From the NCBI RefSeq assembly GCF_042852765.1, contig NZ_AP031414.1: a DNA stretch of 64,000 bases. One strand, given 5' to 3'. Of this stretch, positions 18,170 to 25,404 are shown piece after piece; position 1 is the first letter of the stretch, and every line of letters begins with the position of its first letter. This stretch comes from Schaedlerella glycyrrhizinilytica_A (GTDB lineage: Bacteria > Bacillota > Clostridia > Lachnospirales > Lachnospiraceae). Position numbers and translations under genes: made by a program. The notes beneath the pieces were generated by a model. It was not told where the DNA came from, did not search any database, and worked only from the letters and a program-made list of their open reading frames with translations.

Positions 18170-18331
18170 ATGGAAGAGGGAAAGAAGAAAATCAGGATCT
18201 GTCTGATCACAATGGTGCTTGCCGCAGTGGTCATCGGCATTTTTTATTATTACTATCATGAGGGGGATGCGGTTTCCGGAAGTGAGGGAACTCTGATCCG
18301 GCGACCGGAGGTGGCGTCTTATGTCGTCTAA
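18170..18331 (+). CDS. Small single-pass membrane protein ahead of spoVAA
   Basis: A 53-residue peptide from ATG 18170: basic N terminus (MEEGKKKIRI), one hydrophobic helix (CLITMVLAAVVIGIFYYYY), short polar tail. The frame is open back to an ATG at 18107 that overlaps the sigF stop, but the forespore promoter would start transcription near 18138, which favours the internal start with GAGG upstream. Its end overlaps the spoVAA start. I do not recognise a family; position suggests a forespore membrane protein. Confidence 0.55.
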   Translation: MEEGKKKIRICLITMVLAAVVIGIFYYYYHEGDAVSGSEGTLIRRPEVASYVV

Positions 18332-18986
18332 CCCGGATACGCTCTATATCAAGGGAGAGCGCGATGTTGAAGTGACAAAACGGGAGGTGACGCTTGGGGA
18401 TATATTGTCATTTGAATGCAGCAACAAAGCGCTGATCCCCAAAGTGAAAGCACTGAAGATTCTGAAAATACCGGAAAATGGGCAGAAACGTTATGTGATC
18501 TCGATCTTAAAAATTATTGCCTGTATTCATGCGCAGTATCCGGGGGTGGAGATCCGGAATTTGGGAGAAAGTGATCTGATCGTTACTTATGAAAATCAGA
18601 AGACGCCGGGGATGGCGGTGCATCTGTTCAAAACTGCATTTGTCGTTGTGCTGACGTTTACGGGAGCGGCATTTTCGATCATGGCATTTAATAACGATGT
18701 GTCAGTGCCCAAGCTGTTTGATCAGATTTATCAGTGGGTAACCGGAATAAAACCGGATGGGATCACGATCATGGAGATCAGTTATTCGATCGGCATCAGT
18801 ATCGGAATCCTTGTCTTTTTCAATCATTTCGGAAAGAAACGGTTCAGTGTCGATCCGACGCCGATGGAAGTGCAGATGCGTCTCTATGAGAATGATATTC
18901 AGACAACATTGGTGGAAGATGCTTCGAGAAAGGAGGAAGAGCTGGATGTGGGCAGAGCAAATCATCCTGGCGGTCATCGGGCTTAG
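18321..18986 (+). CDS. spoVAA: Stage V sporulation protein AA
   Basis: 221 residues. An N-terminal soluble beta-rich domain (DTLYIKGERDVEVTKREVTL) precedes two membrane segments (FKTAFVVVLTFTGAAFSIMA and ISYSIGISIGILVFFNHFG). This is the SpoVAA layout. The protein is part of the inner-membrane SpoVA machinery that moves calcium-dipicolinate into and out of spores. GGAGGTG lies upstream of ATG 18321. It overlaps spoVAB by about 40 nt. Confidence 0.93.
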   Translation: MSSNPDTLYIKGERDVEVTKREVTLGDILSFECSNKALIPKVKALKILKIPENGQKRYVISILKIIACIHAQYPGVEIRNLGESDLIVTYENQKTPGMAVHLFKTAFVVVLTFTGAAFSIMAFNNDVSVPKLFDQIYQWVTGIKPDGITIMEISYSIGISIGILVFFNHFGKKRFSVDPTPMEVQMRLYENDIQTTLVEDASRKEEELDVGRANHPGGHRA

Positions 18987-19362
18987 TTCCGGAGCTGTAG
19001 TGGCAGGGGGATTGTTTGCATTTTTGATCGAGCTGGGTGTGATCGCGGATTTTGCAGACCGGACGCATACGGCGGATCACCTTCTTCTATATGAAGATGC
19101 GGCAGCGCTTGGCGGAATTGTTGGAAATCTGTTCTTTTTGTTCCATGTTCCGGTTCCGTTTGGACGGTGGCTGCTGCCGCTGTTCGGACTGCTCGCGGGG
19201 ATGTTTGTCGGCTGCTGGTCGATGGCGTTGGCGGAGATCTTAAATGTATTACCGATTTTTGTGAGACGGTTGAAAATTGTGCGCTATATTTCCGCATTTA
19301 TACTCAGCATGGCGCTCGGAAGAGGAGTGGGAGCAGTGCTGTATTTCTTTAAAAACTGGTAG
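18946..19362 (+). CDS. spoVAB: Stage V sporulation protein AB
   Basis: 138 residues, five hydrophobic segments, starting MWAEQIILAVIGLSSGAVVA. ATG 18946 has AAAGGAGGAAG upstream and lies inside the end of spoVAA; a longer frame to 18757 would overlap spoVAA by 230 nt and is rejected. Integral membrane member of the SpoVA channel. The following gene, spoVAC, points the other way. Confidence 0.93.
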   Translation: MWAEQIILAVIGLSSGAVVAGGLFAFLIELGVIADFADRTHTADHLLLYEDAAALGGIVGNLFFLFHVPVPFGRWLLPLFGLLAGMFVGCWSMALAEILNVLPIFVRRLKIVRYISAFILSMALGRGVGAVLYFFKNW

Positions 19363-19419
19363 CGCCGAGGAATAAGGGGCGGTTATCCTGTATATATTGA
19401 CATCAGTAAAAGGAACAGA

Positions 19420-19460
19420 AAAAATAACGGGAGAGGCATCAGACCACTCCCGTTATTTTT
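19420..19460. terminator. Bidirectional terminator between spoVAB and inverted spoVAC
   Basis: AAAAATAACGGGAG - 13 nt - CTCCCGTTATTTTT, 14 perfect pairs, with T runs in both reading directions. The right arm encodes the last residues of SpoVAC (KITGVV) on the minus strand, so the stop codon and terminator share sequence. Confidence 0.88.
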
Positions 19461-19906
19461 CCGATCCAGTAGAGAAGACCAAGCACGCTGCTTGTAACGA
19501 TCCCGTACAGGATGACCGGACCGGCGATCGTGAAGATCTTGCAGCCGATTCCGAAAACCTGCCCCTCTTTTTTGTATTCGATCGCAGGTGCTGCGACGGA
19601 ATTGGCGAATCCGGTGATCGGAACAAGCGCGCCTGCTCCGCCCCATTTTGCGATACGGGGATAAAGGTTCATACCGGTCAGGATCACGCTTGCAAGGATC
19701 AGGAGCAGAGAAGTCCAGCCGCTGCACGCGTCTTTGGACAGGCTTTGAAGCTCACAGTAATTGTAGATCGCCTGCCCGATGGTACAGATGATACCGCCTG
19801 TCAAAAATGCTTTCAGCATGTTTGCCCATACATTATGTTTCGGCGTCTTCTGAGTTACATACTCTTCATACTGCTTTTCTTGTTTCATTTTTTCAAGATT
19901 GTCCAT
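19439..19906 (-). CDS. spoVAC: Stage V sporulation protein AC, inverted within the spoVA cluster
   Basis: 155 residues with an N-terminal charged tail and four to five membrane segments; AFLTGGIICTIGQAIYNYCE, GWTSLLLILASVILTGMNLY and GGAGALVPITGFANSVAAPA are SpoVAC signatures. It is a core subunit of the dipicolinate channel. GAGGTGATT precedes the ATG. It is oriented against spoVAA-AB and spoVAD-AE, yet has its own forespore-type promoter and a terminator, so the inverted arrangement looks functional and not a recent lesion. Confidence 0.95.
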   Translation of the reverse strand: MDNLEKMKQEKQYEEYVTQKTPKHNVWANMLKAFLTGGIICTIGQAIYNYCELQSLSKDACSGWTSLLLILASVILTGMNLYPRIAKWGGAGALVPITGFANSVAAPAIEYKKEGQVFGIGCKIFTIAGPVILYGIVTSSVLGLLYWIGKITGVV

Positions 19907-19925
19907 AAAGAAATCACCTCAAAGG

Positions 19926-19954
19926 TAGTATCCGGAAAAATCGGAGAAATATAC
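19926..19954 (-). promoter_or_regulatory. Candidate sigma-F/sigma-G promoter of spoVAC
   Basis: On the minus strand GTATA (19954-19950), 17 nt, GATACTA (19932-19926), ending 20 nt before the start codon. Same elements as the spoVAA promoter. Confidence 0.6.
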
Positions 19955-20043
19955 ATGGACTGTGCGGGAAACCCATATCCCGATATCCATGGGGCGATCC
20001 TTGTGCAAAGCGGCGCGAAAAGCAGCGGAGGACGGAAGAGCAG

Positions 20044-20073
20044 GTATAAAAATTTCCTGCGGAAGTCATACTA
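20044..20073 (+). promoter_or_regulatory. Candidate sigma-F/sigma-G promoter of spoVAD-spoVAE
   Basis: GTATA (20044-20048), 18 nt, CATACTA (20067-20073): a full match to GHATR-N18-CATNHTA. It points away from the spoVAC promoter, with about 90 bp between their -35 boxes. The stretch from 20090 to 20150 is purine-rich with GCGGAAG/ACGC repeats and holds no gene. Confidence 0.7.
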
Positions 20074-20150
20074 AATGATAGCCGGAAGAAGCAATGCGGA
20101 AGTTACGCAGAAGAAACGCAAAAAAAACGCGGAAGAAACGGGGGAAGATC

Positions 20151-21158
20151 ATGAATCAGAAAAGTCAGAGTATTGCATTTGAGAAAGCGCCGTTTTTGAT
20201 CGGGGCGGCGTCGGTCGCCGGAAGCAAGGAAGCGGAGGGACCGCTTGGAAAATTATTTGATATGACGAATCAGGACGATCTGTTCGGTGCGAAAACGTGG
20301 GAGGAAGCGGAAAGCAATATGCAGAGGGAAGCCTGTATACTTGCACTTGGAAAGGCGCATAAGAAGCCGGAGGACGTCCGCTTTTTGTTCGGCGGAGATC
20401 TGCTCCGTCAGGGGATCGCCACATCCATGGGAATTGAGGCGCTCCATATTCCGATGTTCGGCTTGTATGGGGCATGTTCCACGTCGGGAGAGGCGCTTGC
20501 GCTTGCAGCGATGAGTACGGCGGCGGGATACGGAGACTGTATGCTGGCAGTGACGTCCAGCCATTTCGGAAGTGCGGAGAAAGAATTTCGTTTTCCGCTC
20601 GGATACGCATCCCAGCGCCCGCTTTCCGCCCATTGGACCGTGACCGGAAGCGGCGCCTTTCTGGTCGGGACGGAGAAAAGCCATGTGCGGATCGGCGGCG
20701 TCACGGTGGGAAAGATCGTGGATTACGGATTAAAGGATTCACAGAATATGGGAGCCTGCATGGCGCCGGCAGCGATGGATACGATCGTGCAGAATTTCAA
20801 AGATTTCGGAAGAACGGCGGCGGATTATGACCGGATCGTCACCGGAGATCTCGGATATGTGGGGCAGGATATTATGTTCGATCTGCTGGAACGGAAAGGC
20901 TATGACATTCGGACGAAACATGTGGACTGCGGCATGACGATCTTTGATCAGAAGAGTCAGGATACCCATGCAGGCGGCAGCGGATGCGGGTGTGCGGCAG
21001 TGACGCTGTCCTCGTATATTTTGCCGAAGATCCGGAAAGGGGAATGGAAGCGCGTCTTGTTCGTGCCGACCGGAGCGCTGATGTCTACGGTCAGTTTTAA
21101 CGAGGGGGCGAGCGTTCCGGGGATCGCCCACGGGATCGTGCTGGAACATGTCAACTGA
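20151..21158 (+). CDS. spoVAD: Stage V sporulation protein AD
   Basis: 335 residues, thiolase-fold dipicolinate-binding subunit of the SpoVA channel. Signatures: GPLGKLFDMTNQDDLFGAKT, MFGLYGACSTSGEALALAAM, and GGSGCGCAAVTLSSYILPK near the C terminus. ATG 20151 with GGGGGAAG upstream is chosen over an upstream in-frame ATG at 20094 because the intervening stretch is low-complexity basic and atypical for the family. Peripheral protein on the outer face of the spore inner membrane. Confidence 0.96.
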   Translation: MNQKSQSIAFEKAPFLIGAASVAGSKEAEGPLGKLFDMTNQDDLFGAKTWEEAESNMQREACILALGKAHKKPEDVRFLFGGDLLRQGIATSMGIEALHIPMFGLYGACSTSGEALALAAMSTAAGYGDCMLAVTSSHFGSAEKEFRFPLGYASQRPLSAHWTVTGSGAFLVGTEKSHVRIGGVTVGKIVDYGLKDSQNMGACMAPAAMDTIVQNFKDFGRTAADYDRIVTGDLGYVGQDIMFDLLERKGYDIRTKHVDCGMTIFDQKSQDTHAGGSGCGCAAVTLSSYILPKIRKGEWKRVLFVPTGALMSTVSFNEGASVPGIAHGIVLEHVN

Positions 21159-21189
21159 CCGGACGATGAATGAAGAGGAGGAAAAAAGA

Positions 21190-21546
21190 ATGGACTATAT
21201 CAATGCATTTTGGGTGGGAGGTCTGATCTGCGCGCTGGTGCAGATCCTTTTGGACCGGACGAAGCTGATGCCGGGACGGATCATGGTACTGCTTGTCTGC
21301 AGCGGCGCGGTACTCGGATTTTTAAATATCTATCAGCCGTTTCAGGAGGCGGCGGGAGCCGGTGCGAGTGTTCCGCTGCTCGGGTTTGGAAACGTGCTTT
21401 GGAACGGCGTCAAAGAGGCGGTGGATAAAAGCGGATTTTTAGGCATTTTCCAGGGAGGATTCAAAGCCAGCGCAGTTGGGATCAGCGCGGCGCTTATCTT
21501 CGGCTATGGGGCGTCGTTTGTTTTTGAGCCGCGTATGAAAAAATAG
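21190..21546 (+). CDS. spoVAE: Stage V sporulation protein AE
   Basis: 118 residues with three to four membrane segments: YINAFWVGGLICALVQILLD and GAGASVPLLGFGNVLWNGV are SpoVAE signatures, and the latter is related to the GxGxxVPxxGF stretch of SpoVAC. ATG 21190 follows AGAGGAGG. It shares the spoVAD transcript and closes the cluster; no spoVAF or spoVAEA gene follows. Confidence 0.95.
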   Translation: MDYINAFWVGGLICALVQILLDRTKLMPGRIMVLLVCSGAVLGFLNIYQPFQEAAGAGASVPLLGFGNVLWNGVKEAVDKSGFLGIFQGGFKASAVGISAALIFGYGASFVFEPRMKK

Positions 21547-21612
21547 TTGTTTTTTGTCGATGATAATGGTATCGTAAAGGGGATAGAGATGTGATATATG
21601 GGAGGATGCGTA

Positions 21613-23250
21613 ATGGATTACGTTGGTATTATTATCCCCTTTGTAGGGGGGCTCGGGATGTTCATCTACGGGATGCAGATCATGGCGCAGGGATTGGAGA
21701 ATGCAGCCGGCAGCCGGATGAAGACCTTATTGGAAGCTCTGACGAGAAATAAGCTGATGGGAGTGCTTCTCGGTGCGCTGATCACGGCAGTGATCCAGAG
21801 TTCATCGGCTACGACAGTCATGGTCGTCGGTTTTGTCAATGCCGGGATCATGAATTTAAGCCAGGCGATGGGCGTGATCATGGGTGCTAACATCGGTACG
21901 ACCGTGACAGGCTGGCTCGTATCCAGCGTGGAGTGGGCGAAGTTCTTAAGTCCGGGCAATCTGGCGCCGATCGCGATCATGGCAGGTGTGATCGTGATGC
22001 TGACCGGAAAGAGACGTTCAACAAAAGATGTTTCCAGCATTATCATCGGATTCGGTCTTTTGTTTGTCGGAATTACAACGATGTCATCTGCGGTAGCGCC
22101 GCTTCAGGAGTCGGAGATGTTCCGCAGCCTGTTCGTGACATTGGGACACAATCCGTTCCTCGGAATCCTTGCGGGCGCAGGCGTGACGGCGATCATCCAG
22201 AGTTCATCGGCGTCGGTCGGAATCCTGCAGAGTCTTGCGGCAGCGGGACTGGTTCCGTTTAATGCGGCTGTCTACATCATCATGGGACAGAACATCGGTA
22301 CTTGTGTGACCGCGATCATGTCCAGTATCGGTGCGAAGAAGAATGCGAAGACCGCGGCGATCATGCATCTGTTGTTTAATATTATCGGAACGATCATTTT
22401 CAGCATTGCGGCGATCGTGATGTTCAAAGTATTCTTTGTGGAAATGGGCGCCGGAATGATCACACAGACCGAGATCAGTCTGGTCCATACGATTTTCAAT
22501 ATCGGAACGACGGTTCTTTTGTTCCCGTTCTCCGATATGATCATCAAGCTGGCGAAGAAGCTCGAGAAAGAAGACGACAGCGAGAAAGACGAGAGCCGTG
22601 TTCTGTTGGACGAGCGTATGATGGAGACGCCGGGAATCGCCCTGCAGTCAGCAGTCAGCGAAGTGATGCGTATGGGAAGTATCGTTATGCGTACGATGGA
22701 CAAGGCGAGAGAAGTCATGTTCACGAAAGACTATCAGCAGATCCTCGAGATCAAAGAGGAAGAGCAGACCGTGGACCGGCTTTGCAGCGGGATCAACAAT
22801 TATGTGATCAAATTAAGCTCCCTGTCGCTCAATGAAAAAGAGCATCAGCATGTGGCGAGCATTCTGCAGATCCTTTCTGATATCGAACGGGTAAGCGATT
22901 ACTGTGAGAATATTTCCGAATTTGCGGAGACGCTGACCGAGCGTAAAGCGGTATTTACCGAGATCGGTACAAAAGAGATGCGCGAGATGATCGAGACTTG
23001 TGCGGACAGTTTCAAGTATGCGGTCGAGGCATTTACGGAGAACGATAAGGATAAGGCGATGAAAGTCATCGAGAAAGAAAGTCAGGCGGACGATCTGGAG
23101 ATCCGTCTCAGAACGGAACATATGAAGCGTCTTGCCAATAATCAGTGTAATACAGACGCGGGAATCGTTTACCTTGACGCGCTTGTGGCGCTGGAACGTA
23201 TCTCGGATCATTCGCGGAACATTGCGGAGGAAGTGCTGACGGCATCCTGA
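21613..23250 (+). CDS. Na/Pi cotransporter family protein with PhoU-like domain
   Basis: 545 residues. Two inverted-topology transport repeats each carry the QSSSA motif (ITAVIQSSSATTVMVVGFVN and VTAIIQSSSASVGILQSLAA) and a matching G-x-N-I-G-T segment (MGANIGTTVTGW, MGQNIGTCVTAI). From about residue 340 a helical PhoU-like domain follows (LSDIERVSDYCENISEFAE, LDALVALERISDHSRNIAEE). This family imports phosphate with sodium. ATG 21613 has GGAGG 8 nt upstream. A terminator follows; the Pst phosphate system is the next locus. Confidence 0.93.
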   Translation: MDYVGIIIPFVGGLGMFIYGMQIMAQGLENAAGSRMKTLLEALTRNKLMGVLLGALITAVIQSSSATTVMVVGFVNAGIMNLSQAMGVIMGANIGTTVTGWLVSSVEWAKFLSPGNLAPIAIMAGVIVMLTGKRRSTKDVSSIIIGFGLLFVGITTMSSAVAPLQESEMFRSLFVTLGHNPFLGILAGAGVTAIIQSSSASVGILQSLAAAGLVPFNAAVYIIMGQNIGTCVTAIMSSIGAKKNAKTAAIMHLLFNIIGTIIFSIAAIVMFKVFFVEMGAGMITQTEISLVHTIFNIGTTVLLFPFSDMIIKLAKKLEKEDDSEKDESRVLLDERMMETPGIALQSAVSEVMRMGSIVMRTMDKAREVMFTKDYQQILEIKEEEQTVDRLCSGINNYVIKLSSLSLNEKEHQHVASILQILSDIERVSDYCENISEFAETLTERKAVFTEIGTKEMREMIETCADSFKYAVEAFTENDKDKAMKVIEKESQADDLEIRLRTEHMKRLANNQCNTDAGIVYLDALVALERISDHSRNIAEEVLTAS

Positions 23251-23274
23251 CCCTGATATGTAAAAGAAGTGAAA

Positions 23275-23319
23275 ACGGATGGGATTTTCCAAAGAAAAGG
23301 AAAGTTCCGTCCGTTTTTT
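23275..23319 (+). terminator. Terminator after the Na/Pi cotransporter
   Basis: ACGGATGGGATTTTCC pairs with GGAAAGTTCCGTCCGT (some G-U) around an A-rich loop; TTTTTT follows. Confidence 0.85.
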
Positions 23320-23324
23320 GTATA

Positions 23325-23419
23325 GGCGACGAGCCAAAGTCCGGGCTTGCCCGGGGCCTTGGCGACCGCTTACAATCCCGGAATGTGCCTTTTGGCACTT
23401 CCGGTGATTGTGTAAAAAA
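23325..23419 (+). other. Two stacked hairpins before the pst promoter
   Basis: First hairpin: GCCAAAG.CCGGGC - TTG - CCCGG..CCTTGGC. Second: TTACAATC.CGGAA.GTGCC - TTTT - GGCAC.TTCCG..GATTGTGTAA, over 15 pairs. Neither is followed by a clear T run on the plus strand, and both lie between a good terminator and the PHO box. Nature unknown: small RNA, minus-strand element or relic of a repeat. Confidence 0.45.
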
Positions 23420-23422
23420 ATC

Positions 23423-23477
23423 TTTACATACATTTAACAAAGAGCAGATTTTACATTTTACATGAGTTCTTTATGAT
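23423..23477 (+). promoter_or_regulatory. PHO-box promoter of pstSCAB-phoU
   Basis: Four TT(T/A)ACA hexamers at 23423, 23434, 23450 and 23457; the first two are 11 bp apart, as in the Bacillus-type PHO box. The third acts as -35 (TTTACA), 16 nt before TATGAT (23472-23477). A PhoB-type regulator encoded downstream is the likely binder, activating under phosphate limitation. Assignment is by similarity of pattern. Confidence 0.65.
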
Positions 23478-23549
23478 AACTACTGTGCTGATAAACAAGA
23501 AAAACACAAAAGACACAACAATATGGAAAGTAAAGGAGATTTGTGTGAA

Positions 23550-24503
23550 ATGAAAATGAAAAAGTTAATTGCGGTTTTATCAATGGTAAGTATGGTGGCA
23601 GTTGCAGCGGCAGGATGTGGAAACGGAAGCGATGAGCAGGCGGCTGATACAACAGAGACAAAAGCGGAAGCGAACACAGAGGATACAAAAGAAGCAGGCG
23701 CAGAAGCGGGAGACTGGGATTCTTCCAGCGACATTACGATCGTTTCCCGTGAGGACGGTTCCGGTACAAGAGGCGCGTTCATCGAATTGTTTGGAATCCA
23801 GGAGGAAATGGACGGAGAGAAAGTGGACATGACGACCGAGGAAGCGCAGATCACAAACAGCACTTCCGTTATGATGACGACGGTTGCCGGAGACGAATAT
23901 GCGATCGGCTATATTTCACTCGGATCTCTCGACGAATCGGTGAAAGCACTGAAGATCGACGGTGCGGAGGCGACAGCCGAAAACGTGAAATCCGGCGATT
24001 ACAAAGTATCCAGACCGTTTAATATCGCAACGAAAAAAGATCTGGACAATGAAGTGGCAAAAGATTTTATCAATTATATCATGAGTGCAGAGGGACAGAA
24101 AGTTGTAGAAGATAACGGATACATTGCGGTTGAGGGTGCGGAAGCATTCGAGGGAACACAGCCGTCCGGAAAAGCGGTTGTAGGCGGATCTTCTTCCGTA
24201 TCGCCTGTTATGGAGAAACTGGCAGAGGCATACAAAGAGGTAAATCCGAACGCAGAGATCGAACTGCAGACAACGGACTCCACAACAGGTATGACGTCTG
24301 CGATCGACGGAAGCTATGACATCGGAATGGCATCCCGTGAACTGAAAGAGGAAGAAATCGCAGAGCTTGATGCAAAAGTGATCGCAACCGACGGAATCGC
24401 AGTGATCGTGAACAACAACAACGCGATGGACGAGCTGAGCAGCGATCAGGTCAAAGCGATCTACACAGGCGAAGCTCTTACATGGGATGAGGTAGTCGAG
24501 TGA
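23550..24503 (+). CDS. pstS: Phosphate ABC transporter substrate-binding lipoprotein, permuted motif order
   Basis: 317 residues; signal peptide with lipobox ending AAGC (Cys 23), acidic linker, then the binding protein. ATG 23550 has AAAGGAG upstream. Residues 66-75 are SREDGSGTRG and about 212-217 are GGSSSV. In ordinary PstS the GSTSV motif opens the mature protein and SREDGSGTR comes in the middle; here the order is reversed, and the protein ends with the VITWKEV-like segment (GEALTWDEVVE) that normally precedes SREDGSGTR. It is a circular permutation of the two lobes. Gene context leaves the phosphate role in little doubt. Confidence 0.9.
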   Translation: MKMKKLIAVLSMVSMVAVAAAGCGNGSDEQAADTTETKAEANTEDTKEAGAEAGDWDSSSDITIVSREDGSGTRGAFIELFGIQEEMDGEKVDMTTEEAQITNSTSVMMTTVAGDEYAIGYISLGSLDESVKALKIDGAEATAENVKSGDYKVSRPFNIATKKDLDNEVAKDFINYIMSAEGQKVVEDNGYIAVEGAEAFEGTQPSGKAVVGGSSSVSPVMEKLAEAYKEVNPNAEIELQTTDSTTGMTSAIDGSYDIGMASRELKEEEIAELDAKVIATDGIAVIVNNNNAMDELSSDQVKAIYTGEALTWDEVVE

Positions 24504-24504
24504 A

Positions 24505-25404
24505 ATGAAATCAAAAGCATGGACTGAAAAATTCATGCAGGGAGTCTTCTTTATTGCCGCCTGCGCCTCGGTGCTGGCGGTAGCTCTCATTTGTATCTTT
24601 CTTTTTGCAAATGGAGTCCCTGCGATGAAAGAGATTGGATTTGTAAAATTTATCACCGGAGAAATGTGGAAACCGAACAACAAGATTTTCGGGATCCTGC
24701 CGATGATCGTCGGAAGTATTTATGTGACGGCGGGAGCGATTCTGATCGGTGTGCCGATCGGAATACTGACGTCTGTTTTTATGGCGATGTACTGTCCGAA
24801 ACGGATTTATAAACCGCTGAAAGCGGCAACCGAACTTCTCGCAGGGATTCCGTCGGTTGTGTACGGATTTTTCGGACTTGTCGTGCTGGTTCCGGCAATG
24901 CGTGATTTCGGTAAAATGCTGCACAATGCGTTCCCGGCGCTGTTTCCATCCGGGGGGAACGGAAACAGTATGCTGACCGCATCGGTCCTGCTCGGCATGA
25001 TGATCCTGCCGACGATCATCGGAACGACCGAAGCGGCGATCCGCGCCGTGCCGACCCATTATTATGAGGGATCTCTCGCGCTGGGAGCGACCCATGAAAG
25101 AAGTATCTTCCGGATCGTGATCCCGGCAGCCAAATCCGGTGTGATCGCGGGGATCGTACTCGGCATCGGGCGCGCGATCGGCGAGACGATGGCGGTGATC
25201 ATGGTAGCCGGAAATCAGGCGAGAATGCCGGTTGGTATCTTAAAAGGCGTGCGGACACTGACTGCAAATATCGTGATCGAAATGGGATATGCGACCGATC
25301 TGCACCGGGAGGCGCTGATCGCGACCGGCGTGGTACTGTTTGTATTTATTCTGATCATTAATTTCAGCGTAGCGCTGTTGAACAGGAGGAGCGGACGTGA
25401 GTAA
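24505..25404 (+). CDS. pstC: Phosphate ABC transporter permease PstC
   Basis: 299 residues with six membrane helices. The ABC permease EAA-type loop is seen in EAAIRAVPTHYYEGSLALGA followed by THERSIFRIVIPAAKSGVIA. It forms the phosphate channel with PstA. The start lies 1 nt after the pstS stop, and it overlaps pstA by 8 nt. Confidence 0.94.
   Translation: MKSKAWTEKFMQGVFFIAACASVLAVALICIFLFANGVPAMKEIGFVKFITGEMWKPNNKIFGILPMIVGSIYVTAGAILIGVPIGILTSVFMAMYCPKRIYKPLKAATELLAGIPSVVYGFFGLVVLVPAMRDFGKMLHNAFPALFPSGGNGNSMLTASVLLGMMILPTIIGTTEAAIRAVPTHYYEGSLALGATHERSIFRIVIPAAKSGVIAGIVLGIGRAIGETMAVIMVAGNQARMPVGILKGVRTLTANIVIEMGYATDLHREALIATGVVLFVFILIINFSVALLNRRSGRE

Noticed and set aside
19397..20074. A 225-residue plus-strand frame across spoVAC
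   Set aside because: It is the antisense of spoVAC; the minus frame has the family signatures, ribosome site, promoter and terminator.
19363..20150. spoVAC as a phase-variable invertible segment
   Set aside because: I looked for flanking inverted repeats and found only a seven-base TGTATAT match on the two sides, too short for a recombinase site; no invertase gene is nearby. Promoter and terminator suit a fixed orientation.
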